Assembly (NCBI GenBank): GCA_035048485.1
Contig: CM068583.1
Location: 23,287,341 to 23,351,340 of the forward strand
DNA length: 64,000 bases
Direction: 5' to 3'
Origin: Pteria penguin
Lineage: Eukaryota; Mollusca; Bivalvia; Pterioida; Pteriidae
Positions within the stretch are counted from its first letter, which is position 1; each line of letters starts with the position of its first letter. The notes below the pieces were generated by a model that had not been told where the DNA came from, did not search any database, and saw only the letters and a list, made by a program, of their open reading frames with translations. Shown in pieces: positions 1 to 11,000 of the stretch. The position numbers and the translations under genes were made by a program.

Positions 1-31
1 CTTCACCACTACAGCAAATCTCCCCTTACTG

Positions 32-37
32 TTTATT
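32..37 (-). terminator. Possible polyadenylation signal for the minus-strand precursor gene
   Basis: The plus strand reads TTTATT, which is AATAAA on the minus strand, about 200 bases beyond the stop codon of the precursor. Position and motif fit a poly(A) signal. In AT-rich DNA such a hexamer is common by chance, and the downstream element would lie at or beyond the window edge. Confidence 0.3.
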
Positions 38-239
38 TGGTAAAATTTGTGGTTTAACATTTCTTCTATTGTTTGATTATTCAGACTTTCGTACTTTACG
101 CTGTAATATTTCAATTATATCTTTTATATTTACAAATTTCACAATCTGTCAAGGTCTTTTATCCATTTGCCATTTACAACTTAACATTTGTGGTATGTAA
201 CTGAATTATCATCAGTATATAGGTAAATCACATAGAAAG

Positions 240-1595
240 TTACCCAACCAACGCCAGCCCAATAAATCCCAGCTCACGAAATACGGAAGCAAGCTTTGTA
301 AGAAGATACAAACCGTCGTTATTATTTTGGACACTTATATCGACCGGTTCATCATACCACCTCCCCATAGTATCGTCAAAAGGCTCTACTTCATCTGGTA
401 CAGACGGTTCACGATCCTGTTGATCAGCTACAGCGGGAAAGGTTGATGAATCTTCTGCCGTATCATCGTCAACGTCGTCCTCTTTGGGAGTATCTTGATT
501 TGCGTTATTAGATTTGAGATCTTGTAAGACCTCTTCCACACGGATAGCATTTTCAATATCACCATACTCCCCTTGCAAATATTGATCCGTTCCCTGTAAC
601 TGTGCTAGTGTAGCATCTTTCAAGGCTGATGATAGAAGATCATTTTCTTTATCCCCAAGTGCCTGTATGAGTCGTAATCTTGCATTGTCATCCTCAAGTT
701 GTGCTACTTTTCTAGTGAGGTCTAATAATGCTTGTGACATTGCAGTTTCTGCGCTGTATGCTTGTTTTCCCGATCTCTTCTTTTTGACTCCCGACACTTT
801 GTCCATATTACGATACAGTTCCCATGCACGTTCCGATTGCGTTGAAGTTCCCAGAGGAGGAGAGTTCTGTTTTTCTTTTGTCAAAGCCTTAGATGATTCT
901 AATGATGCCCCATTAGATGATTTCTCTATTTCACTACTACTTTCAGCTTCTCGTTTGTCTTTACTTTCCTTGTTTTCAAAGATGTTATCTAATTCTGATT
1001 TCTCTACAGATTTTTTCTCTACTGAATGTTCAGGGACACGAGTTTTCTGTTTTGGAACTTGAGGATCTTTTTCTGCTTCGGATAACATTTCTTGCAATTT
1101 TGATTTAGAGATCATTCCCGGCTTATCACTTTCGGGGACTGAGTTTTCACGTGGAGGTTGTTTATTTTCTGAAATCTGGCGCTTTTTTGTTCTATCTGAC
1201 GCCCGATTTAGAGACCCAAATATAGCTTCAAGTTCTTCACGACTGGGTACCGATTTTGATCGTTTATGATCTTTCCTAAAATTCGGATTTACGGTTTCTG
1301 TTCCGTACAATTCTTCATTAATAGCAGGATAATACTCAAAATCTGGTGCTGCAAAATCTAAAGAAGGCTCATAAGTTCTTTTATAATTGCTTCCTAAGTA
1401 GACATTGTATGGTGAAAATTGGTTATCATATTCTCCATAGGTTCTGGCAATATGACGTTTCTGTCTCTCTAAGGCATGGAATGCTTGTGTGAGCGGATGA
1501 GGGGTGTCTTGGATTGAGCGGCGTCTAATTACAAGCGACTGTGAGACGACGATGAGACATGCTAAGCCAATAACTGAGGTCAACAACTTGTACAT
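240..1595 (-). CDS. Secreted neuropeptide/granin-like precursor, 451 aa
   Basis: A single uninterrupted frame on the minus strand. Residues 1-20 form a signal peptide: MYK, then a hydrophobic core LLTSVIGLACLIVV, then SQS. Basic cleavage sites follow at RRR 24-26, KR 46-47, KR 72-73, KR 111-112, KKR 137-139, KR 214-215 and KKKR 271-274. A short motif of the form S-[KR]-x-x-L-x-x-[IM]-[FL] recurs near residues 118, 163 and 198. Residues about 280-360 look helical or coiled-coil (AQLEDDNARLRLIQAL). An acidic stretch covers 371-410. The last residue is Gly, directly before the stop, as in precursors that end in an alpha-amidated peptide. This architecture predicts a dense-core-vesicle prohormone cut by PC1/PC2-type convertases. 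I do not recognise the family, so granin-like or an unassigned molluscan prohormone are both open. The start is the only Met preceding the signal peptide. A candidate 3' splice site (TTGTAG, minus strand) at about 1614 suggests an upstream noncoding exon. No close paralogue lies nearby. Confidence 0.8.
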   Translation of the reverse strand: MYKLLTSVIGLACLIVVSQSLVIRRRSIQDTPHPLTQAFHALERQKRHIARTYGEYDNQFSPYNVYLGSNYKRTYEPSLDFAAPDFEYYPAINEELYGTETVNPNFRKDHKRSKSVPSREELEAIFGSLNRASDRTKKRQISENKQPPRENSVPESDKPGMISKSKLQEMLSEAEKDPQVPKQKTRVPEHSVEKKSVEKSELDNIFENKESKDKREAESSSEIEKSSNGASLESSKALTKEKQNSPPLGTSTQSERAWELYRNMDKVSGVKKKRSGKQAYSAETAMSQALLDLTRKVAQLEDDNARLRLIQALGDKENDLLSSALKDATLAQLQGTDQYLQGEYGDIENAIRVEEVLQDLKSNNANQDTPKEDDVDDDTAEDSSTFPAVADQQDREPSVPDEVEPFDDTMGRWYDEPVDISVQNNNDGLYLLTKLASVFRELGFIGLALVG

Positions 1596-1621
1596 GGTTA
1601 TTGAGTTTCAGACCTACAATT

Positions 1622-4600
1622 GATAAAATTACAAGAATAAAATATTTCATGACTTAAGTATTATATAGAATTTATTTTGTTTATTTTATATAACACTTTA
1701 TTTTTATATACACCTTTACCATGTCATGGCCCTATCACATGTCCTTGACGAAAGTAACCATGTATCTTGGCAACCCCCCCCCCCCCAAATCAAAAACAAA
1801 ACAGCATTATTTCTACAAATATACCAGCATATGAAATCACTCTATTAAAATATGATAATTTTTTCATTTATCGCGAAAATATGTACGTATATGAAGACGG
1901 AATATGATTAACATTAACAGCCAATTATATAACACTTATGTATGAAAATGCACTGACAATTGTTACTGACAATTGTTTTCTGATAGATCCTATTTTTTCA
2001 CTGGAACTAATTCGATATGGAAAGTAACCCAGCTTTTGAATATCGACTCCTTAAGACCACTTTAAAAGATATTACATAAGTTAGTCGTTTCTGAATAACT
2101 ACACTCCGAGCTGCTATACACTGCCACAAAGGAATACGTCAGATGAACATGTCACTTTCAAGTTACTATAAATAATCATTAATCCGAGAGATCTTTGTTT
2201 CTGTGTTATACACCAGCATGGTTCGATGTGAAAGGAATGTGTTAGCCACTGATATGCTGTCCATGTTATCTATAGAAATATTACACCAACATTATAAAAA
2301 CAATGATTATTATGAAAGTTATATCTCAATAAATACATGGCCAATGAAATGTGTGTAAAATATAATCACGAGGGATATTCGTAATTTATGGTGTTATATA
2401 CATTATAAATACTTACCGTTTATGTTATACCACAAAAAATTTAAATGGCTTTCCGTGCATATGATATCTTTAGTTATGTCTAAATATTTCTAAACAGTTT
2501 ATCGTGAGATAAACATGCACATTAAAAATTAAAAGAACTACAATGAGTACAGGCAACAATTACTTTATATACCATTTCCTATTATACAAATCAGTTACAA
2601 ATAGCTATAAAATCACGTATACCTGTATGAATTCATAGCACTATATACACAGTTATACAATTTATGTCTCTTTTTACAGAAAAAAACCCCAACTTTTATT
2701 TATTTATTACCAAAGTGACGCAAAGTAGCCATAGACAAATTGAAGAGAAATTTTTCCATGAGGCAGACACTCCTTAGTTTTAGTTTAATTGAACACATTT
2801 CAAAAATAGTCATTATATCGAAGTAAATACTACAATATTGCAAGTTTATGGCATAAATGCTTTTTTATAATTTTCTTTTTTCCTTCTTTTTTTTTTTTTG
2901 GAAAAATTTCATGGCATGGTACAAATCTTCCTAATAAAAGTGGAGTCTTTATCGCATTTATCTTAACTTTGAAACAAGACGCATCAATTATCAGACTTAA
3001 GGGGTAATAGTCAATTAATTGACTGTGATGTGTTAGATGAGTCGTGTATCAAGTCTCCATAAGTGTTCATGAAAATCGTTGAGCACGTGACTTAATATAA
3101 ATTATTCAATAATGTGATCGAATGAAGTGGGTTCGTTCTTGGATATAAATTAAATTCCGCAGATAGAAGTAAGAAACATAGTGAGAGACTTGGAAATTTA
3201 TCGCCATAGAAATAAAGTAATACACTATTTTGTTAAAGTTAATGACACAAAACCTGTATGCAAAATACACTAGTAGCGTGTCGTTTAGGTATGACCATTG
3301 ATTTAATGTGTGCAAGACCATTCCATTGATAGTTTCTTTAATATACATCAGTAAACAAGATTAGTAATTTATCAATCATTAAATATAGCATCAGTACCTG
3401 ACACAATATGGATTGGATATCGTATTGTTTTATAGTTAACGAGAAGTTATTAATGATCTGTCAACAACGGCTGCATTTACTTAGATCGGTTCAATATATG
3501 GCCAACCACGAGGTATTGGGGACGATATAAATATCACAGCACTCTGACACATCCAAGTATGTAGGATATTGATGACGGTTGGAAACTTTTATATCATACT
3601 CATATAGCCCTACTTCTTAAAAGAGGTTGATAATTGTCAGACAGCTAACACGTACTGTTTGTGGACACCTAGACAGAATTGATGCGAGGTGTGCGACGTA
3701 TTTCCATGGTTGTTGTATTTGCCATTATGGCACGGGAACAATTACTTTCCCTTTTTCCCTCATGTATATTGGCATGTTTGTTTATTTTCTCGTCATACTT
3801 CAATTGATTTATACGTACAACACCATAGCAATGCTTTACGCTCATATATTGGATTTTCATTTTAACATTTCATTCATATTTATACATTATCTCCATTAAA
3901 GAATATGTTTTGCCTACTCACAAATGCAATTGAAACGTATTTCGCAGTATTATGTTATTGTATATAAGATTTAAAGTACCATCGATCCTAAAACAGTGTT
4001 GACAGGAAATTGTCTTTCAAAATTATAATCTGATTTTTATACCAATCAGTACCCTCGTATATGACATCGTTCATAACATGATATATTTGTTGCAATTACA
4101 GTTTACACTTATGTGTACTTTGGTTTACTCATACACTAACATAACTTTACTAATAAATGGAAGCTCCGTCCAATAAGGATAAAGGACAAACATGCCCCCT
4201 CCCTTGAGAAACCAGAAGAATAAACTGATGTCTTGGAGAGTAATTGTTCCATGTCGACCTGTTACATCCACCGCGATGCCATCAGTGCTTTAGAGCTGCT
4301 TAATCACATAATATTTTCATTGTAAAGCGACAGTCACAATCAGTAAAACCTCATCAGTAGTATGAACGGCACCATAGTAAAACCAGTCTAACATTAATAA
4401 CAAATCAAATAAGGATATCAACATGTCAACTGAAAATTTCAAACAAGGGATTTACAGCGATCGTAAAACTTCCCAGATGTCAATTTATGACCTGATTTTC
4501 GTATCCTTATGATATTTAATTTTCAATTTTGTACGACAAATGAATAGACCATTTTCATTACAAACTCCTCCATTTTGGATTAGTTTTAAGTAAATCACTC

Positions 4601-4700
4601 TAAAACTAAGGAGTATCTCCCTCATGCATAGCTCTGTCCTTAGATAGGTACGTTGGTTCACTTTTCGGTCATTTTGGTTTCAACACTGCTCTTCATATTT
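1622..4700. other. Intergenic DNA, no gene seen
   Basis: AT-rich sequence upstream of the precursor. The only obvious feature is a run of 13 C at 1774-1786. Short open frames at 3106-3348 and 3627-3899 have no recognisable domain. The promoter and first exon of the precursor gene probably lie here, but I cannot point to them. Confidence 0.5.
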
Positions 4701-4736
4701 TTATTTATTTGGAGAATTCCAATCATTCGGCCACGA

Positions 4737-4780
4737 GCATCACTGAAGAGACATAACTTGTCGAAATGCGCATATGATGC
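4737..4780 (+). ncRNA. Complete type I hammerhead ribozyme motif
   Basis: Every hammerhead element can be read directly. Stem I is GCATCA (4737-4742) paired with TGATGC (4775-4780), six perfect pairs. The core is CTGAAGA (4743-4749), fitting CUGANGA. Stem II is GACA (4750-4753) and TGTC (4759-4762) around the loop TAACT. Then comes GAAA (4763-4766). Stem III is the minimal ATGCGCAT (4766-4773), three pairs with a two-base loop, and the predicted cleavage lies after A4774 (an NUH site, AUA). A short stem III of this kind is known from hammerheads carried by Penelope-like elements and related small circular RNAs in animals, which often act as dimers. No reverse transcriptase lies beside it, so this is probably a solitary element relic that kept its ribozyme. 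The flanking sequence resembles repeats I remember from mussels, but that is memory, not a search. Confidence 0.8.
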
Positions 4781-4799
4781 ACAAAATTAAAAGGTATAT

Positions 4800-6520
4800 A
4801 TGTTCTTTATTTATTAAACTCATGGACATCATACGCAGATGATAAAGGAATGTAACTCTACGTATATGGAAAGTTAACAATAGGGAAAATGAAGTCGTCA
4901 CGTTTGTCAAAATCTATAAAATTAATATAAATATAAGCCTGCTGTCTACGTTCAGTAGAAAACTTACTAAAAATCGAGAACTGCACTTTGTAGTATCTTT
5001 ACTTTTGAGTAAAAAAGTTTCATTATCAATTAGATTTCTGGTGGTTTGTTGGAATAAGTTTATAGATTTATACGTTTGTTAATAAGAAAGCTAAGAATTT
5101 TATAGATATCATCCTCAGTATATTTCAATTAGAGTCATTATGACTTTAACAAATATATAACAACATATTTAACAAGTATATAGTCCAACACAAAGTAACT
5201 ATTTCTCAAGGAAACCCTCTTGGTGAACAATTCAGTATAAAAACTTTTCAGACAGTGGAATATCACCATATCATCACGGTGAACAGAATTTAAATGTATT
5301 TGGCACCGATAAAATTTCATGTTGATGTTCAGGTATTGAGTATACATGCATTGGGTAAAATTCCTCATCAGTACCCCGAATGCTGGCATCGTGGCAAGCT
5401 CCGGGTCAATTTCCGCGCTCGTAGGGGAGAAAAATGATCGTCGAAACATGGTTTGCGTTGACGAACAAACTTGAACCAAGTTAATAATGATAAATCGAAA
5501 GTAAGAAAAAAGGTTTTAATATACTATCCACAGCTTTTGAAATGTCAACAAATGTATTTAACTGAAAATTACGAATGGTCGCTGGATCATAAGAGGCTGA
5601 GCGTATAGTTGCATGTGCACTATGCAGAGTCGGATAAATTGGTTGGAATGTTACTGAACATCTACATTTACTTTTTACTTGAATTACTCTAGCGAAATAT
5701 ATAATTAATGTAAAATGTTGAAATATTGTAATAATCAGGAATACTTCGTTGAAAATATGTTGGTCTGTATGAGTATTTAGCGATATTCCTGTAGTAACGC
5801 AGTGGTAGTTATAAAATTATAAACAGATTTCTATCCATGTAACTGTATTAGTCTCAGTACGCTCCATGATTTTGCGGAGGTATACATATATTTTCTTTAC
5901 TTAGAGACTGACAATTCATTCATCAATGTACCAAAATCCACTTTTGATTAGATTTGAGGGTACAATAATCGTGAGAACAAAGAATAATCTTATAATTAAT
6001 GAGAATTTTCCTATATGCTGCTTTCTTATATGTATCGATTGTATCTTGCAGAAAGGTAGCACTACAGAACTATTGTCAAATAAGTTATATTTTTATATCT
6101 TTATTAATGTTTCATGTTTTTGTGTCTTTACTATGTGCATCTTCGTACTTGTAATGATTCTCACATCATTAGCAAATCAACAATGTTGCCAGTGAAGTGC
6201 AAATGAGTAGATAAGAATACTAAAGTATTCATGAGGTGAATGTGAAGGTGGGGGCCGTAAACAAATTAACCACGTCATTTATCTACCTCGCTCTAGGTGA
6301 ACTTTCGACAGCGTAACCGCAAAAGAATTATTATCAGATATCTTTGTGAAGATCTCCTTATGTGAGTATTCTTCTTTTCACATACTATGTCCGTGGCGAG
6401 ATTTGCCATTATTCTAAGTCAGATCACTTTTCCTTCCTTAAAGAGCTGTTATGTAACCGATGATTGACCCTCACCGTCTTGTATACAAGATACTAGTGGC
6501 ATAATTTATTCGCATACTCC
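4800..6520. other. Intergenic DNA, no gene seen
   Basis: AT-rich sequence. Open frames of up to 113 codons (for example 5138-5479 minus) lack signal peptides, domains or splice context. I see no RNA gene or clear repeat. Confidence 0.45.
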
Positions 6521-6524
6521 TGTT

Positions 6525-6895
6525 ATCACGGCGGGTGCGCCCGGTGAGTAGGGGATGATTACTCCTCCACGGCACCAATTTCTCCTTGAGATTGCGCTAC
6601 GCTACTCTTCGCTTTCCCCCTGTATCGGCTCGAAGCTGTTTTACAACTTTCTTGTAAAATTAGAAAAAATCCAATTTAAATGCATAAGTGACTTAATGTC
6701 CCAAATTTAAAAGCCTTTTTATTAAAATGCTAATTGATGTTTAAAGTCTATTATACCACTAAATGGGATTTTTGCCAGTTTTATAAAAAAACAGCTTCGA
6801 ACCGATAACATAGGGTTAAAGCGGATAGGAGCGTTGCGTCCCCTGTAGGAGAGATTGCCATGATACCTGATCCCAACTCTGTTTTAACTGAGTTC
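6525..6895 (+). repeat. Bivalve-type CACGGCGGGTG dispersed repeat, split by a MITE
   Basis: The left part begins ATCACGGCGGGTG, continues to a GGGGATGATTACTCCTCC segment, and stops at about 6609. After the inverted-repeat element at 6610-6823, a second part reads TACCTGATCCCAACTCTG. Both parts match one dispersed family, also present at 13230-13340 and 29395-29510 in the opposite orientation. No coding capacity. Confidence 0.6.
6610..6823. mobile_element. MITE-like element with about 35-bp terminal inverted repeats
   Basis: The left end reads CGCTTTCCCCCTG then ATCGGCTCGAAGCTGTTTT. The reverse complement of the right end reads CGCTTTAACCCTATG then ATCGGTTCGAAGCTGTTTT. Outside one short gap only a few bases differ. 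The 214-bp body is AT-rich with no frame, as in a non-autonomous DNA transposon. I could not identify a target-site duplication, so the superfamily is open. Confidence 0.65.
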
Positions 6896-7818
6896 CATGG
6901 TTATTTGTATTTCATATATTCTCATGTTAATTGGACTTTGTGTAGTGGAAATCGTATGTGTATGTCAGATTTTTACTTATATACATACTAAGTTATTTAT
7001 GAAGTCAGTAAGTAGTCCTATATAGCAAATATCGACTAAGAACTGAAACCCCGTATTAGGAAGTGATTTTGCTCTTGATTTCCAATGTTTATTTAATAAA
7101 CATTCAGAAACACTTATGCGTGTATGAGGTACCTTTACGTTTAACATTTGAATGGTGTCATCAATAATTGAAAGTGTCTTAGCATTGAATGTGGGTAAAG
7201 TGATGACTGGATTGATTAACCTTGAAAGAAAAATGAAACAACAATTAATGGTAAATTCCGAGATCCACTTTCCACTAGTTCTGAAAAATTTTCTCTTGGA
7301 ACATTTTGAATTCGTAGCGTAATGACAAATTATCATATTTATTATGTACATAAACTGTATTGGGATTTTATTTTATTGATTGGGAAAAGCAAGACAATTT
7401 GTCTTTATACATAAAAGAGCAAAAAGAAATTGTTATTAATTATATATTCGATTCAAGCTTTTGTTTGCACTTGTTAAAACATTCAATAACTTAATGTTTT
7501 TGATAGAGGAGTTACATAGCGTTGAATTGATTAATTCTTCGTACATTATCCCTTATTGTATAAAACATAGAAGAAATTGTTTCTAAATTCAGTATAACTT
7601 TTATTTATATAAATCATCTTACATGTATTTAAATTGGCTTATTGAATTATATAATATTATAGTAAATTCGTCTCTTACCATAAAACTCATACGTAATAAA
7701 CTAGAAAGAAAGTAAATCAAAGCAATCAATGATTAATTATTGAATATGCAAACAATCATATACAGCGATATAGAGAAAAGGAGACTGGTATAGAACCTGT
7801 CAATGAAATAGATAAAAA

Positions 7819-8075
7819 CAAGATGTGTTTGTGAACACTAATGCACCCGGAAGCAACAAAGTCCAAAAAGTTATTTTATGCTTTAAGCTCAATGTCAAGG
7901 TCAAAAGGTCATCGACCTTTGTGTCATTGTTGTGTACCCATGTAATCTATGAAGTCTTTATCCCTTACGTTTCAAAAGTTAGGCCAAGGTTAAAGTTTAC
8001 AACAGACAGACAGACAAACAGACAGACAGGATAAAACAATATGTCCACGATCTATCGATCCTGGTGCATAAAAAC
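7819..8075 (+). repeat. Bivalve dispersed repeat (AAGATGTGTTTGTGAACAC family)
   Basis: It begins with AAGATGTGTTTGTGAACAC, carries a 'tcaatgtcaaggtcaaaagg' segment and a CAGACAGACAGACAAACAG stretch, and ends CGATCCTGGTGCATAAAAA. This arrangement is a common dispersed family in bivalves as I remember it. Noncoding. Confidence 0.6.
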
Positions 8076-11000
8076 GCCTGGCTATTTCGTGATAGATATC
8101 CTGTTTATTGAGGTTCACTGTCTGCAAGTGGTGATAAAAATAAAGAGGTAACCGCGGAATCGATATACACAGAAATCTGTCCTTGTCAATGAGATCACTC
8201 AGTTCCGTGTCGTTTTATTCAAATAAATACGCAGTGAAATATCTTTTGATGGATTTCATTTAACTCATTCGTGAGGAATCTGTTTAATTGTGCGATAGTT
8301 CTCACAATCAATTCGATAAATAATTTACAAAAACTCTTTTGCTTCGGCGTGTATTTTATTAATATATCAATTAAAACAACACTACACAATGAATTCTTGG
8401 AAACTGTTCAGCGATATAAAACAAATTTACAATTGATTGTGCAATAGTTTACTTGTTTGAAAAACATTATCGATTACCAAATATATTGTTGAGGGATTTA
8501 AGAGTTTTGTTGACCGAATATAGAAAACTGTCTACATATGACGCAGACTGATGCTCGGTGTTCTGTCCGTTGTATATTTCATTTAGCAATTTAATCATAT
8601 CCGACGTACTCATAATACTTTTTAGAGTGTATATTTCATTTTAACGAAATCTAGTTTGTTTATAATTTTCATGCCGTAGATTTTTCCTACCTACATAAGT
8701 TCAGTGAATGCAGAAAATTTTGGACTAGATAAAGACGCTTACCAAAGTATTCACTACTCCATTACAATATAAATGTTACATTAATTTAATCCATTATACA
8801 TGTGCACAGATTTAAAGCTTTCATCAGTTGTGCGCATACACTCCTTTTTAGAGACGATTGTTGCCAAACACGTTTGAAGTGTTTAATCAATTGATGTTAT
8901 ACACCGATTAACTTCTTAATATTTATCAACAAATCAATAGTACAATATCAATAAATTGAAGCAATATTACTATATGATCAAGAATTCAGCATGTACTTCG
9001 ATCTGTCAGTTTTGTGCTCTATTTACCTCTCTGTTGAAATAGAAAACGTGCAAGGTTAATTACCAGACACCTCAGACACCTGTGGTCCAAACTTGTAAAA
9101 CGTAAACAATAGATTCAATTGCAGTATAATGCATTTTACATTTTATGGGTATGGAAACGACAACATTGAACTCTGCTGATATTTTACCAATTAGTCAAAC
9201 CACTTTATTAATCAATCACTTGTATTTAACCATCCCTATTCTCCGTTTCTAACTAAGATGAGAAATGCCTATTTTTGCATATACTTTAGAAAACGCCAAA
9301 GTTAAGAAAAAACTCTTTGACAAAATTTTAAGTTCACCAAGAATAATTTTTGCTCTTTAAGATTTCTATATTTTCAAAAAGGAGAGATAACTTCTACAGG
9401 GGCGTATGTATTGTACAATCCAAATTTCAGAAATCAATTCCAGAAACAAATGTAAGGAAAAGAAAAAAAACCGTACGATTATTTAAAATATTCATGAACA
9501 CAGCAGTCATAGTGCCCACGTATCTACCTGTAAATCAATTTGTGGTTAACCAGTTAACGGATATTGACAATCTACTTAACGGTAAAACTAAGTTCACAAA
9601 TAAATATTAAAGCTTCAAGAAATCATAATGAATACATATATATCTTTGTTCATTTATTGTATAATATGAAATCCCGCAGGGTTTTTGATACGACTTTACA
9701 CTATACAACAGCGTCACAGTGTCTGTATGTATATTTTATGATTTAGCTAATTTCAATCAAAACTCTCTCAAACCTCCTTGATAAGTGATCACTAATGTTA
9801 AGAGAAAATTTTATAAAGATAACAATAACAAGTTATCTGTTTCCCATCATTTATAGTTTCATACATAAAGGATGTTGGAGACCATCTTAAAAATAATACA
9901 CTTAATCTAAGCGATAATTTCCAAACTATGCGATGATACCTTTGTCAAGAAGAATCAGTAATACCGAAAATAATAGTATTTTGATATATACAGTACACCA
10001 ATTAGCTACCGAGTAATGTTCCGTAGGTGTTATGACATAAAATGTTGAATATCAAGCAAACGTCAAATAGGAATACGGTATTTACAATAAATACCAGAAA
10101 ATATCTACGTGTGTTAATTTGGTACACCAAAATTACATGGGGAATATAGGAGGTCATGGAACCCCATAAAAAACCAGGGACGTGTTAAAAAAAGAGAGTG
10201 CCCTACTGTTCACCTGCTGCAGGAATTTTAACATTCTTGAACGAAAGAGAGCGCTCACGAATATAAAATTACTTTCTTACAATAATCATGATAAATGATA
10301 ATGATAATAATAAATTTCAATATATAATTGATTAAATAAAATAATTAATGAGAAAATGAAATTAGATTCGTCCAATTGCAGCGTGGTCATTTTAGAAAAT
10401 TGGTCGCCGTCTTGAGTACCTTCGTTCAAATAATGAGCACTCGGCTGCGCATTGGGTACTCACGTTTGTGAACGCGGCTCAGAAGTTGAAGAAGTAATCA
10501 TCCTCCGCTGACTAGCCGCATATTATGCTCTGAACTATGTGAAGAGGTGATATTCGTTATATATTACAGCTGTTCAGGTACTAACATTATTCTAATACGC
10601 AAATCAGAAACTGGTGTCAGAGATGGCATTTTATTGTTTGCCATTGTGAAACTGAAATTAATTATACCATAATGTTGATAAAAACATATATATCATAATA
10701 ATATTATAGCACCACATTAGAATTTTGACAATTTATTTGTCATCAGCGTCTCATGCATCATCTATTGTAAATTTCATAAATCTCGAATTTTGAAACTATC
10801 TCATATAGACTGGGTTTTATACCGGTGGAACGATCTTTTGCCGGAATTTTCATTACAACCTTAATGCTTGGATTGTGATATCACAGTAATATGAGGGTAA
10901 TCTCAGCGGCAAAACTTCATTGGATCAATCTTGTCCCTTACATCATGTCAAGCAGGGAAAGGTTAATCGGCTTGGGATTTTTTTTTAAATTCTCGATGCT

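Noticed and set aside
667..1108. Plus-strand frames (131 and 63 codons) inside the precursor gene
   Set aside because: They are antisense to the 451-codon precursor and carry no features of their own.
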